Below are positions 15,301 through 24,092 of a DNA stretch of 64,000 bases, one piece after another. A program made the translations under genes and the position numbers. Origin of the DNA: Viridibacterium curvum (lineage in GTDB: Bacteria; Pseudomonadota; Gammaproteobacteria; Burkholderiales; Rhodocyclaceae); contig NZ_BAABLD010000015.1 in NCBI RefSeq assembly GCF_039544165.1, forward strand, positions 62,001 through 126,000. The letters are read 5' to 3'. The notes below the pieces were generated by a model. The model saw only the letters and a list, made by a program, of their open reading frames with translations. It ran no database searches and was not told where the DNA came from. Position 1 is the first letter of the stretch; each line of letters opens with the position of its first letter.

Positions 15301-15313
15301 GACATAAAATGTC
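15286..15313. promoter_or_regulatory. tandem 13-bp palindromic operator (2 x GACATAAAATGTC)
   Basis: Two identical copies of GACATAAAATGTC (15286-15298 and 15301-15313), each with arms GACAT/ATGTC, separated by two A bases (15-bp repeat period). One covers part of the spacer and the -35 of the minus-strand promoter and the other abuts it upstream. This is the geometry of a repressor operator binding two dimers. It lies between the DUF2170 operon and the divergent DUF2339 gene and could control either or both. The cognate regulator is unknown. Confidence 0.7.
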
Positions 15314-15374
15314 AGACCTTCGGGCATAGGCGCTCGGGTAAGATCCCCCCACAACAAGATTTGCGGAGGTGAGC

Positions 15375-18125
15375 GTGGGGGGAGACCTGTTCGTCATCGG
15401 CGCATTGCTGGCTGTGGGCTACCTTGTGGTGCTGCCCCTCCTGCTGATCGTCACCTGGCAGCGCAGCCGCCGCGTCGAGCGCGAATTCGCGGTGCTCGAA
15501 GAGGGCATGCAGTTCCTGCTCAAACGCATCCAGAAGCTGGAAGGCATTGGCGAGCCCTCAGCCCCACCTCCCGCGGTCAGTACGCCACCGATCTCCGCGC
15601 CTGCGCCAATCGAGCAATCGGCGCCCCCCTTCAGCGAAGCGGTCAGCACAGCTGCACCGCCTGCGTCGCTCGAAGCCTCCGTGTCCATCGACGAGCCGCC
15701 TCCCGCAGACGAAGTGCCGCCGCCAGCACAGCCCATCGACACTGTCGCCACGCCGCGCCCACCCGCCGAACCACCCGCCCCCAACCCGCTGTCCGGCCTG
15801 GTGTCATGGTTCCTGCGCGGCAACCCCATTGCCAAGCTCGGTGTGCTGTTGCTCTTCTTCGGCCTGGCCTTTCTTTTCAAGTACGCTGCCGAACGCGACA
15901 TGCTGCCCATCGAGCTGCGACTCGCGGGCGCGGCGGGGCTCGCCATCGGCCTGCTGTCGCTGGGCTGGCGTTTGCGCGACAAAGCGCCGCTGTATGGACT
16001 TGTGCTGCAAGGGGGCGCCGTCGGCGCGCTGTACCTGACGAGCTTTGCGGCCTTCCGCCTGTATGACCTGCTGCCGCATGGCCTGAGCCTCGCATTGCTG
16101 ATCGTCATCTGCGCCGCCAGCGTGGCGCTGGCCGTTTTGCAACGCGCGCAGAGCCTCGCGGTGCTCGCCAGTACGGGTGGCTATCTGGCGCCGGTGCTGC
16201 TGTCGACAGGGGGTGGCAGTCACATTGCGCTGTTCTCTTACTACGCGCTGCTGTCACTGGGCATTCTCGCCGTGAGCCTGTGGCAGCAATGGCGGCCGCT
16301 CAACCTCGTCGGTTTCTTCTTCAGCTTCGGCGTTGCGCTGCTGTGGGGCGCGGATCACTACTCGCCCGAGCACTACGCAAGCAGCCAGTTCTTCCTGCTG
16401 CTCAACCTCGTCATTTTCGGACTGCTGGCGATGCGCTTCGCCTTGCGGCACCCGGAGTCGAAAACACGTGGCGCAGGCCTCATCGACGGCACGCTCGTCT
16501 TCGGCACGCCGCTCGTAGGTTTCGGCATCCAGTACGCGATCACGAAGCAGTGGCAGTATGGCCCGGCCTTCTCTGCACTGGGCTTTGCCGCGCTCTACCT
16601 GCCGCTGGCGGCGTGGCTGGTGCGCCGCTGGCCCGAGACGGGTCGCCGCATGGCGATGAGCCTGCTGGCCGTGGGTGCGGGCTTCGTGACGCTGGCGATT
16701 CCGCTCGCCCTCTCTGCGCGCTGGACCGCGCTGGCCTGGGCGCTGGAAGGCCTCGGCGTGCTGTGGGCCGGCCGCTTGCAGCAGCAACCCCGCATCAGCT
16801 GGAGCGGCACCGCGTTGCTGGTGCTGGCTGCCATCTCGGGCGGCATTGCATTCGATGGTCTGCTGGACGCGACCAGCTTCCTGCTCATCGCCTTCACACT
16901 CGCGCTGTGCTGGATCGCAGGCGGCCACCTCTGGCGTGCCACCGCCGACGCAGCAGCACGCAGCGATGAGCGTCTGCTCTCCCCCGCCCTGCTCATCGGC
17001 GGTGTGGCGTTCTGGTTGCTGGGCATTGCAGATGGCGCAGACCGCCTGCTCGATGGGCCCGAAGCGCGCATGGCCGCACTTGCCTGCACGGCGGTCAGCG
17101 CATGGTTGTGGCAGCGCGCGGGCGAACGCAGCCAGTGGCCGTTGCTGCGGCATGCGAGCTGGGTACTGTGGCCCGTGTCCGCATTAATCCTCGTACTGCA
17201 GACCCTGCACGACGAACACGCGCTGGCCGTGCACGGGTGGGCGCTCGCCTGGCCCCTGGCGCTGGGCTTGGGCTGGTATCTGCTGCGTCGCGCCGAACAG
17301 CCCGCCACCCTGCTCCACCCGCGCGCGAGCGTTGCGCTGCACGCCGGCCTCACCTGGGGCCTGCTGGGTCTGTGTTTCGTCGAGCTCGGTTGGCAAATGG
17401 AACAGTTGCCCTGGGGCATGACCGAGTGGCGCTTTGCGTGCTTCCTGGTCTTCAGTGGCATCGCCATCCTGCTGCTGCGCGCACTCACCCGTCGCGGCAT
17501 CTGGCCCTTGAGCACTCATGCAATGAGCTACTGGCTCGGTGGCCTGCTGCCCGTCTTGCCCATCGCACTGTTCCTGCTGCTCATCGGCAACCTGCTCGAT
17601 GCACAGATGCCAGAGACGCCCTACATTCCACTGCTCAACCCGCTGGAAGAAGCCGCACTGTTCGCCCTGCTGATGCTCGAAGTGTGGCGCCAGCAATGCA
17701 GCCAGCTGCTCGGTCGTTCTTTGCCCGCGCTGCGCCTCGTGCTCTACGCGATCGGCATCTGGTGGGCCAATGGCCTGCTGTTGCGCACACTCGCGGAGAT
17801 TGGTGACCTGCGCTGGCAGTGGCAAGCGCTGTGGGACTCGCGCCTCGTGCAGACCAGTTTTGCCCTGATCTGGACGCTTGCCGCACTCGCCACCATGCTG
17901 CTTGCCGTGAGGCGTCACAGCCGCGCCGTGTGGATGGCGGGTGCCGCCCTGCTCGGCATCGTCATCGTCAAACTCTTCCTCGTCGATAGCGCCCACGGTG
18001 GCGGCCTGGCACGCGCGATCGCCTTCATCGGCGTCGCGCTGCTGATCCTCGCCATCGGCTATTTCGCCCCGCTGCCGCCCAGGCGCACAACTGACGACGC
18101 GCCCCCGCAAGGAGACTCCGCATGA
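15375..18125 (+). CDS. DUF2339 polytopic membrane protein
   Basis: 916 residues. An N-terminal membrane helix and short coiled coil are followed by a Pro/Ala-rich linker (about 60-140). After the linker come roughly two dozen hydrophobic helices to the C-terminus, typical of DUF2339 proteins of unknown function in the inner membrane. The start is GTG at 15375, because GGAGG at 15365-15369 gives normal spacing; an in-frame GTG at 15369 lies inside that Shine-Dalgarno and is rejected. The stop overlaps the next start (ATGA), so it is coupled to the DUF3999 gene, a pairing I know from many proteobacteria. Confidence 0.85.
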   Translation: MGGDLFVIGALLAVGYLVVLPLLLIVTWQRSRRVEREFAVLEEGMQFLLKRIQKLEGIGEPSAPPPAVSTPPISAPAPIEQSAPPFSEAVSTAAPPASLEASVSIDEPPPADEVPPPAQPIDTVATPRPPAEPPAPNPLSGLVSWFLRGNPIAKLGVLLLFFGLAFLFKYAAERDMLPIELRLAGAAGLAIGLLSLGWRLRDKAPLYGLVLQGGAVGALYLTSFAAFRLYDLLPHGLSLALLIVICAASVALAVLQRAQSLAVLASTGGYLAPVLLSTGGGSHIALFSYYALLSLGILAVSLWQQWRPLNLVGFFFSFGVALLWGADHYSPEHYASSQFFLLLNLVIFGLLAMRFALRHPESKTRGAGLIDGTLVFGTPLVGFGIQYAITKQWQYGPAFSALGFAALYLPLAAWLVRRWPETGRRMAMSLLAVGAGFVTLAIPLALSARWTALAWALEGLGVLWAGRLQQQPRISWSGTALLVLAAISGGIAFDGLLDATSFLLIAFTLALCWIAGGHLWRATADAAARSDERLLSPALLIGGVAFWLLGIADGADRLLDGPEARMAALACTAVSAWLWQRAGERSQWPLLRHASWVLWPVSALILVLQTLHDEHALAVHGWALAWPLALGLGWYLLRRAEQPATLLHPRASVALHAGLTWGLLGLCFVELGWQMEQLPWGMTEWRFACFLVFSGIAILLLRALTRRGIWPLSTHAMSYWLGGLLPVLPIALFLLLIGNLLDAQMPETPYIPLLNPLEEAALFALLMLEVWRQQCSQLLGRSLPALRLVLYAIGIWWANGLLLRTLAEIGDLRWQWQALWDSRLVQTSFALIWTLAALATMLLAVRRHSRAVWMAGAALLGIVIVKLFLVDSAHGGGLARAIAFIGVALLILAIGYFAPLPPRRTTDDAPPQGDSA

Positions 18126-19492
18126 CCCGCGCCGCACGCCACGCCGCTGCACTGCTCGCTCTCAGCCTGCTGCCTGTACTGACGCACGCCGCCACCGCAC
18201 TTCAGCCGGCAGATTTCGCCACTGGCCGCGTGCTGCGCGTCGAAGGCAATGCGCCTTTCTATCGCATCACGCTGCCGCCCGATCTTTACACCAGCACGGC
18301 CTACCCCGATCTGCGCGACCTGCGCGTCTTCAACGGACAAGCCGAAGCACTGCCTTTCGCGCTTGTGCAGCCGCCGGGCAGAGAGAGCGCTGCGCGCAGC
18401 ATCAGCCTGCGAAGTTTCAAGCTCGTCAGCCAGCCGGCACAGAGCGACACGCCGCGCGTCGAATTGGTCACCCCCGGTGTCAGGCTGCAAGTCGCGCAAG
18501 CGGGCAGCAAGACGACCGCCGCCGAATACCTGCTCACCGCGCACATCACGAAAGACGGCCCGCCCCCTTCCCTCACCAGCCTGCATCTGGAGTGGGAAGC
18601 CAGCGGCAACTGGCAACAGCGCGTCAGCGTCGAAGGCAGTCACGACCTCAAATACTGGACACCTGTCGCACAGGATCAACCGGTGATGGATCTGCAGAAC
18701 GGCTCTCAGCGCTTTGTGCAAGCCGACATTCCATTCGGGTACGCGGCGGACTTCCCGTACTGGCGCTTGCGCTTCGATCAGGGCGAAGCCCCGGGCTTGC
18801 GCGAAGTGACAGCGCAACTCGCTACCGAACGCACCCCTGCGCCGCCCGTGAGCATCGCTGCGTCGCCGCTGCGTGGCGGCCAGAACGGCGACGGCAGCGC
18901 GCTCTATCAGCTGCCCGCCGCCGTGCAGTTCAGCGCGCTGCGCATCCTGCCCATGGAGCCCAACAGCGTGCTGCCATTGCGCATCGAAACGCGTGCCGAC
19001 GAAAAATCAGCATGGCTTCCCTGGGCCAGCAGCGTGGCCTACCGCCTCGCCGGCCCGCAAGGTGAGCGCCGGTCCGCCGCCATCCAGGGCCCCACCGTGG
19101 TGGCGCGTGAACTGCGCCTCGTCCCCGTCGGCCCCGGCTGGGGCAGCCTTGCCCCCGCGGTGCAGGCAGAGCGCAGCGCACTGGAACTTGTCTTCAATGC
19201 ACGCGGCAGTGGCCCCTGGCTGCTTGCCTGGGGCAGCCGCGCGGCAACCGACGCCAGCCTGCCGCTCGACACCCTGCAGACCGGCAAGAAGGCCGACGAC
19301 ATCGACACCTTGCCGCACGCCATCATCGGCGCGACAGAAACCCTTGGCGGTGCAGAGCGCCTCACCGCGCCCGCCCCCGCCGAGAAGCAGCAACGCTGGC
19401 GCACAGCACTTGTCTGGGTGGCGCTGATTGCGGGCGCAGCGGCGCTGGCGCGGCTTGCGTTCAGTGTGTGGAAACAAACCAGGGCTGCCTGA
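18122..19492 (+). CDS. DUF3999 exported protein
   Basis: 456 residues. The signal peptide ends near THAATA (about residue 23). A large beta-rich periplasmic region contains repeated galactose-binding-like strands (RVSVEGSHDLKYWTPV), and one C-terminal membrane helix (WVALIAGAAALARLAFSVW) sits before a short cytosolic tail. It therefore appears anchored in the inner membrane with its bulk in the periplasm. It overlaps the DUF2339 gene by 4 bp and probably works with it in the envelope; no enzymatic motif is seen. A strong hairpin terminator follows. Confidence 0.85.
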   Translation: MTRAARHAAALLALSLLPVLTHAATALQPADFATGRVLRVEGNAPFYRITLPPDLYTSTAYPDLRDLRVFNGQAEALPFALVQPPGRESAARSISLRSFKLVSQPAQSDTPRVELVTPGVRLQVAQAGSKTTAAEYLLTAHITKDGPPPSLTSLHLEWEASGNWQQRVSVEGSHDLKYWTPVAQDQPVMDLQNGSQRFVQADIPFGYAADFPYWRLRFDQGEAPGLREVTAQLATERTPAPPVSIAASPLRGGQNGDGSALYQLPAAVQFSALRILPMEPNSVLPLRIETRADEKSAWLPWASSVAYRLAGPQGERRSAAIQGPTVVARELRLVPVGPGWGSLAPAVQAERSALELVFNARGSGPWLLAWGSRAATDASLPLDTLQTGKKADDIDTLPHAIIGATETLGGAERLTAPAPAEKQQRWRTALVWVALIAGAAALARLAFSVWKQTRAA

Positions 19493-19512
19493 TCCTTCGC
19501 TCACATCAAAAC

Positions 19513-19541
19513 AAAACGGCCGCCTCAAGGGCGGCCGTTTT
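19513..19541. terminator. bidirectional rho-independent terminator
   Basis: Perfect 12-bp arms AAAACGGCCGCC / GGCGGCCGTTTT around the loop TCAAG, with T runs readable on both strands. It separates the convergent DUF3999 and ychF genes. Confidence 0.9.
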
Positions 19542-19559
19542 GCTGATAAGCGCTCGGGA

Positions 19560-20651
19560 TCAGACGTTGAACAGGAAGTTCAACACGTCGCCATCCTTGA
19601 CCACGTACTCCTTGCCTTCGGAGCGCATCTTGCCGGCTTCCTTGGCGCCGGTTTCACCCTTGAACTGGATGAAGTCCTCGAAGGCAATCGTCTGTGCGCG
19701 GATGAAGCCGCGTTCGAAGTCGGTGTGGATCACGCCAGCCGCCTGCGGTGCGGTGTCGCCCTTGTGGATGGTCCAGGCGCGCACTTCCTTCACGCCAGCC
19801 GTGAAGTAGGTCTGCAGACCGAGCAGATCGTAGCCGGCGCGGATCAGGCGGTTGAGGCCGGGTTCTTCAAGGCCGAGGTCGGCGAGGAAGGCGAGCTTGT
19901 CTTCATCGTCGAGGTCAGCGAGCTCCTGCTCGATCTTGGCGCAGACGGCCACGACGGGCGCGCCTTCTTTTGCCGCGTGTTCGCGCAAGCGATCGAGGTA
20001 GGCGTTGTTCTCGAAGCCGTCTTCGAGCACGTTGCCGACGTACATGGCGGGCTTGATGGTCATCAGGCACAGCGGCTTGATGAGGAGCTTCTCGTCGTCT
20101 GACAGCCCCATGGTGCGTGCGGGCTGGCCTTCGTTGAGGTGCGGCAGCAGCTTTTCCAGCACAGCGACCAGCTTCTGAGCATCCTTGTCACCGGACTTGG
20201 CCTTCTTGCCATCGCGCACAATGGCTTTTTCGACGGCAGACATGTCAGCCAGCGCGAGTTCGGTGACGATGGTTTCGATGTCGGCGATGGGGTCGACGCG
20301 GCCCGAAACGTGCACGACGTTTTCGTCGTCAAAGCAGCGCACGACGTTGACGATGGCATCCGTCTCGCGGATGTTGGCGAGGAACTGGTTGCCCAGACCT
20401 TCGCCCTTGGAAGCGCCCGCGACGAGACCCGCGATGTCGACGAACTCGACGATGGCGGGCTGGATCTTCTGCGGTTTGACGATCTCTGAGAGCTGCGCAA
20501 GTCGCGGGTCAGGCACTTCGACGATGCCAACGTTGGGCTCGATGGTGCAGAACGGGTAGTTCTCGGCCGCAATGCCGGCCTTGGTGAGCGCGTTGAAGAG
20601 GGTGGACTTGCCGACGTTGGGCAGGCCGACGATGCCGCACTTGAGACTCAT
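19560..20651 (-). CDS. ychF: redox-regulated ribosome-associated ATPase YchF
   Basis: 363 residues, the standard YchF/Ola1 length. The P-loop GLPNVGKST is at residues 9-17, and an NxxE-type G4 and C-terminal TGS domain (FIRAQTIAFEDFIQFKG) are present. YchF binds ribosomes and hydrolyses ATP rather than GTP; it acts in translation and stress responses. The ATG at 20651 gives MSLKCGIVGLPNVGKS, the universal start, although the frame extends upstream. It overlaps the pth stop by 4 bp, the usual pth-ychF coupling. Confidence 0.96.
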   Translation of the reverse strand: MSLKCGIVGLPNVGKSTLFNALTKAGIAAENYPFCTIEPNVGIVEVPDPRLAQLSEIVKPQKIQPAIVEFVDIAGLVAGASKGEGLGNQFLANIRETDAIVNVVRCFDDENVVHVSGRVDPIADIETIVTELALADMSAVEKAIVRDGKKAKSGDKDAQKLVAVLEKLLPHLNEGQPARTMGLSDDEKLLIKPLCLMTIKPAMYVGNVLEDGFENNAYLDRLREHAAKEGAPVVAVCAKIEQELADLDDEDKLAFLADLGLEEPGLNRLIRAGYDLLGLQTYFTAGVKEVRAWTIHKGDTAPQAAGVIHTDFERGFIRAQTIAFEDFIQFKGETGAKEAGKMRSEGKEYVVKDGDVLNFLFNV

Positions 20652-21244
20652 GTTGAGGATTCCTTGGGCGCGGGGGGACGCGCATTGATGACCCGGGTTG
20701 CCGCTTCCCATTCGCCGGCGGCCATCTTTGGCCAGGCCTCAAGCGCGCGATCGATGGATGCGTCGATGAGTTCCTGCTCGGCGCGCTGGGCGCGATTGAG
20801 GACGAAGTTTGCCACTTGCGACTTGTCACCGGGATGACCGATGCCAACGCGCAAACGCCAATAGTCTTGCGTGGAGAGTCGGGACGAAATGTCTTTCAGC
20901 CCGTTGTGACCGCCCAGCCCACCGCCGTACTTGAGGCGCAACTGGCCGGGGGGGATATCCAGCTCATCGTGCACGACGAGGATCTCGTTGGGCAGGATGC
21001 GGAAAAAGTGCGCCAGGGCCAGCACTGACTGGCCAGATCGGTTCATGAAAGTCTGCGGTAGCAGGATCCAGACGTTGCCCACCTTGCCGACGTAGCCGTG
21101 ATACTTCGATTCGAGATTGAGGCGCGCACCCAGCTTGTCCGCGAGGCGCTCACAAAACCAAAACCCGGCGTTGTGCCGGGTTTCGGAGTATTCGGGCCCG
21201 GGATTACCGAGCCCGACGATCAGCCTGGGTGCTACCTGCGTCAT
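20648..21244 (-). CDS. pth: peptidyl-tRNA hydrolase
   Basis: 198 residues. Frees tRNA from prematurely released peptidyl-tRNA. The family pattern LIVGLGNPGPEYSETRHNAGF contains the catalytic histidine (His24), and VVHDELDIPPG contains the partner aspartate. The end GGHNGLKDI...GHPGDKSQVANFVL is also typical. Its start shares one base with the rplY stop (TGATG) and its stop overlaps ychF, so rplY-pth-ychF is one translationally coupled unit. Confidence 0.96.
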   Translation of the reverse strand: MTQVAPRLIVGLGNPGPEYSETRHNAGFWFCERLADKLGARLNLESKYHGYVGKVGNVWILLPQTFMNRSGQSVLALAHFFRILPNEILVVHDELDIPPGQLRLKYGGGLGGHNGLKDISSRLSTQDYWRLRVGIGHPGDKSQVANFVLNRAQRAEQELIDASIDRALEAWPKMAAGEWEAATRVINARPPAPKESST

Positions 21245-21846
21245 CAGGCAGCAGGGGCTGCAGCCTCGGCTTCGCCGCCACCACGCACTTGCAGGATGGT
21301 GGCCACGACCGGATCGCCTTCGCCGTGATGCACGACTTCAACGCCCTTGGGCAGCTTGAGTTGCGACACATGCACCGAGTGACCCAGCGCCAGATCCTTC
21401 AGGTCCACTTCGATGAACTCGGGCAGATCAGCCGGCAGGCAGGATACGTCGATTTCAGTTGCCACGTGCGACACGATACCGCCGCTGAGCTTGACGCCCG
21501 GGGCAATGTCGGCGTTCACGAAGTGCAGGGGCACCTTGGTGTGCAGCTTCTGGTTGGCATCCACGCGCTGGAAGTCCAGGTGCAGCACTTGCTGACGGAA
21601 CGGGTGCCATTGGGTCGAACGCAGGATCACGGCTTCCTTGCTGCCTTCCACGTCGGCCGTCACGACGGACGAGTGGAACTTCTCGTTGCGCAGCAGGTGG
21701 AAGATCTGGTTGTGATCCAGAGTGACGTTGATAGCAGGCTTGCCACTACCGTAGATGATGCCGGGGACGCTGCCAGCGCGACGGAGGCGGCGGCTCGCAC
21801 CCGTACCTTGTGCCTCGCGCTTGGTAGCTGCAAAAGTAAAGTTCAT
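21244..21846 (-). CDS. rplY: 50S ribosomal protein L25 (long, Ctc form)
   Basis: 200 residues: an N-terminal 5S-rRNA-binding L25 domain (about 1-95, starting MNFTFAATKREAQGTGASRR) plus the C-terminal beta domain of the Ctc/TL5 form. A hydrophobic Ala-rich tail follows (GGGEAEAAAPAA). The ATG at 21846 is chosen because GGAG precedes it at good spacing; an upstream in-frame extension lacks support. It is followed directly by pth. Confidence 0.95.
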   Translation of the reverse strand: MNFTFAATKREAQGTGASRRLRRAGSVPGIIYGSGKPAINVTLDHNQIFHLLRNEKFHSSVVTADVEGSKEAVILRSTQWHPFRQQVLHLDFQRVDANQKLHTKVPLHFVNADIAPGVKLSGGIVSHVATEIDVSCLPADLPEFIEVDLKDLALGHSVHVSQLKLPKGVEVVHHGEGDPVVATILQVRGGGEAEAAAPAA

Positions 21847-21978
21847 AACAATCTCCAAAATTCGGTAACGCCCGCGACCAGACGCCACCACTCAAAAAGG
21901 ATCACGCCAGAAGCACGATCCCGAAACCTGCCAGAGGGCCCACGGATTATCCGCCGGGCCGTCCCAAGGAAAATCCGT

Positions 21979-22020
21979 CACCCCCTCGGGGGGTGGTGCG
22001 CCTACCGAAGTGTGGCGCAC
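21979..22020. repeat. two adjacent hairpins between prs and rplY
   Basis: The 187-bp gap between prs and rplY holds two inverted repeats in a row: CACCCCC-TCG-GGGGGTG (21979-21995) and GTGCGCC-N11-GGCGCAC (21996-22020). Neither is followed by a U-tract on the minus strand. They may stabilise the prs 3' end or mark processing between prs and rplY. Confidence 0.5.
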
Positions 22021-22033
22021 CGGGGTACAACAA

Positions 22034-22990
22034 TTACTCATCCATGAAGAGCGAGGAAACAGACTCTTCGTTGCTGATGCGCAACATTGTGTCGGCCATC
22101 AGCGCGCCAATCGACACCTGCTTGATCTTGCCCGTTGCCTTGGCATCGTCACGCAGCGGGATGGTGTCCGTCACGACCAGCTGGTCAAGATCGGAATCCG
22201 CAATGCGACTGACCGCAGCACCCGACAGCACGGCGTGCGTGATATACGCCACCACGCGGCTCGCACCATGTTCCTTCAGTGCCTGCGCAGCCTTGCACAG
22301 GGTACCGGCAGTATCGACGATGTCATCGACGATCACGCAGGTACGGCCCGACACGTCGCCGATGATGTTCATTACTTCCGACACGTTGGCCTTGGGGCGG
22401 CGCTTGTCGATGATGGCCAGATCGGTCTCCAGATGCTTGGCGACAGCACGTGCTCGCACCACACCACCGACGTCCGGCGACACCACCAGAAGGTTGTCCG
22501 CCACTTCATTCTTGCGCAGCGCATCCAGCAACAGCGGCGTGGCGTAGATGTTGTCGACCGGGATGTCGAAAAAGCCCTGGATCTGGTCAGCGTGCAGGTC
22601 AACCGTCAGCACGCGCTGCACACCCACAGCCTGCAGCATGTTCGCCACGACCTTGGCCGTAATCGGCACACGCGCCGAACGAGGACGACGGTCCTGGCGC
22701 GCGTAACCAAAATACGGGATGGCTGCCGTGATCCGCCCGGCCGAAGCGCGCTTGAGCGCGTCAACCATGATCATCAGCTCCATCACATTGTCATTGGTCG
22801 GCTGGCACGTCGGCTGCAGGATGAAGACATCCTTGCCACGCACGTTTTCGAGAATCTCGACGACGACCTCACCATCGGAGAAACGACCCACGGTCGCCGA
22901 TCCGATGGAGATGCCCAGACGCTTGACCACGTCAGCCGCCAGTTTCGGATTGGCGTTGCCGGTAAAGACCATCAAGCTGCCGTAAGCCAT
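22034..22990 (-). CDS. prs: ribose-phosphate pyrophosphokinase (PRPP synthase)
   Basis: 318 residues. Makes PRPP from ribose 5-phosphate and ATP for nucleotide, histidine and NAD synthesis. The FTGNANPKLAADVVKRLGI start, the ATP loop with YARQDR, the VDLHADQIQGFF metal segment and the PRPP-binding CVIVDDIVDTAGT are all present. The ATG at 22990 has a GGGG Shine-Dalgarno. It lies downstream of ispE and tRNA-Gln on the same strand, a conserved betaproteobacterial arrangement. Confidence 0.97.
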   Translation of the reverse strand: MAYGSLMVFTGNANPKLAADVVKRLGISIGSATVGRFSDGEVVVEILENVRGKDVFILQPTCQPTNDNVMELMIMVDALKRASAGRITAAIPYFGYARQDRRPRSARVPITAKVVANMLQAVGVQRVLTVDLHADQIQGFFDIPVDNIYATPLLLDALRKNEVADNLLVVSPDVGGVVRARAVAKHLETDLAIIDKRRPKANVSEVMNIIGDVSGRTCVIVDDIVDTAGTLCKAAQALKEHGASRVVAYITHAVLSGAAVSRIADSDLDQLVVTDTIPLRDDAKATGKIKQVSIGALMADTMLRISNEESVSSLFMDE

Positions 22991-23070
22991 GCGCACCCCA
23001 TGACAGAAATGACAAACAAATAACCCGCTATTTTCGGCACAACGCAGCTGACGCGGCGCCGAAAAGCACA

Positions 23071-23099
23071 CGGGCAGGTCGCTTTGAGCGACCTGCCCG
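23071..23099 (-). terminator. strong hairpin just downstream of tRNA-Gln
   Basis: Perfect 13-bp stem CGGGCAGGTCGCT / AGCGACCTGCCCG with a 3-nt loop, starting 6 nt after the tRNA 3' end. On the minus strand it is followed by GTGTGCTTTTC, only a weak U-run. It may therefore be a partial terminator or a processing barrier before prs. Confidence 0.6.
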
Positions 23100-23105
23100 A
23101 TCATC

Positions 23106-23181
23106 TGGCTGGGGAAGAAGGACTCGAACCTTCGAATGCCGGAATCAAAATCCGGTGCCTTGCCAACTTGGCGACTCCCCA
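23106..23181 (-). tRNA. tRNA-Gln (anticodon TTG)
   Basis: 76 nt with encoded CCA. The acceptor TGGGGAG pairs with TTCCCCA, then discriminator G and CCA. The anticodon loop reads TTTTGAT within the stem CCGGA/TCCGG, giving anticodon TTG. The T-arm GGTTCGAGTCC is intact. It lies between ispE and prs, the usual position in betaproteobacteria. Confidence 0.97.
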
Positions 23182-23205
23182 AAACTCTTTACTGCTTCCT
23201 TCGTA

Positions 23206-24084
23206 TCAACCGGCCCAGTTGTACAAAGGATGCACATCCAGCGAGTGCGCGCTCCAGACGCGCCAATCCTCACCCAATGTGACAGTCAATTCTTCCGCAA
23301 GCTGCCTTGCCCGGCCCGCACCTTCCACCGGAAGGAAAACACACGCGCCAGAACCACTCATGCGCGCTGCGCCATGGGCTGCAAGAACATCCACCGCACG
23401 CTGCACGGCCGGATACAACCTGCATGCCACCGGCTGCATGTCGTTGCGCGCCTCCTGCTCAATGCGCCGCAACACTTCAGCCGCTGGAAAGCCCGTAATT
23501 ATGGTGGCTTTGGAGTCTCTCGTCAAATGCTTGTCGCGAAAAATTTCCACGGTCGGTACTGAAACCGGTGGCTCGACCACGATATACGCGGACGGAGGCA
23601 GATCCAGCGGCTGCAGATCCTCGCCCACCCCCTCTGCCAGCGCCGTGCGACCGAAGACAAAAAACGGCACATCAGCCCCCAGCTCCAGCGCCCATTCCTG
23701 CAGCTGGGCACGCGGCACACCAAGCTGCCAGAGGTGATTGAGCGCCAACAGCGTGGTCGCCGCATCAGAACTGCCGCCTCCCAAGCCTCCCCCCATGGGC
23801 AAGCGCTTGTCGATGCCGATATCTACCCCCAAGCGGCACTCCGTGCGCAGCTGCAACAGGCGGGCTGCGCGCACGATGAGATCCTGCTCGGCCGGCACCC
23901 CGGACACATCGGTCAGGCGTCGGATCTCACCATCGTGCCGCGCACGGAAATGCAACTGGTCGCCGTGATCCAGCATGCGGAACGCCGTTTGCAGCGTGTG
24001 GTATCCGTCAGCACGGCGCCCGGTAATGTGCAGAAACAGATTGATCTTCGCTGGCGCGAGACAACTGACAAAGCCTGAGTCCAT
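23206..24084 (-). CDS. ispE: 4-(cytidine 5'-diphospho)-2-C-methyl-D-erythritol kinase
   Basis: 292 residues, a GHMP kinase of the MEP isoprenoid pathway that phosphorylates CDP-methylerythritol. The N-terminal PAKINLFLHITGRRADGYH and the phosphate loop PMGGGLGGGSSDAA are diagnostic; the C-terminal MSGSGACVFLP motif is present. The ATG at 24084 follows GAGG very closely, so another start nearby cannot be excluded, but no better one is visible. lolB ends 8 bp upstream, the familiar lolB-ispE order. Confidence 0.96.
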   Translation of the reverse strand: MDSGFVSCLAPAKINLFLHITGRRADGYHTLQTAFRMLDHGDQLHFRARHDGEIRRLTDVSGVPAEQDLIVRAARLLQLRTECRLGVDIGIDKRLPMGGGLGGGSSDAATTLLALNHLWQLGVPRAQLQEWALELGADVPFFVFGRTALAEGVGEDLQPLDLPPSAYIVVEPPVSVPTVEIFRDKHLTRDSKATIITGFPAAEVLRRIEQEARNDMQPVACRLYPAVQRAVDVLAAHGAARMSGSGACVFLPVEGAGRARQLAEELTVTLGEDWRVWSAHSLDVHPLYNWAG

Positions 24085-24092
24085 AACCTCGC

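Noticed and set aside
15286..15313. Possible CRISPR or microsatellite
   Set aside because: Only two 13-bp units with a 2-bp gap and no spacers; palindromic and placed on a promoter, so it reads as an operator.
15369..15374. GTG at 15369 as start of the DUF2339 gene
   Set aside because: It lies inside the GGAGG Shine-Dalgarno; GTG at 15375 has proper spacing.
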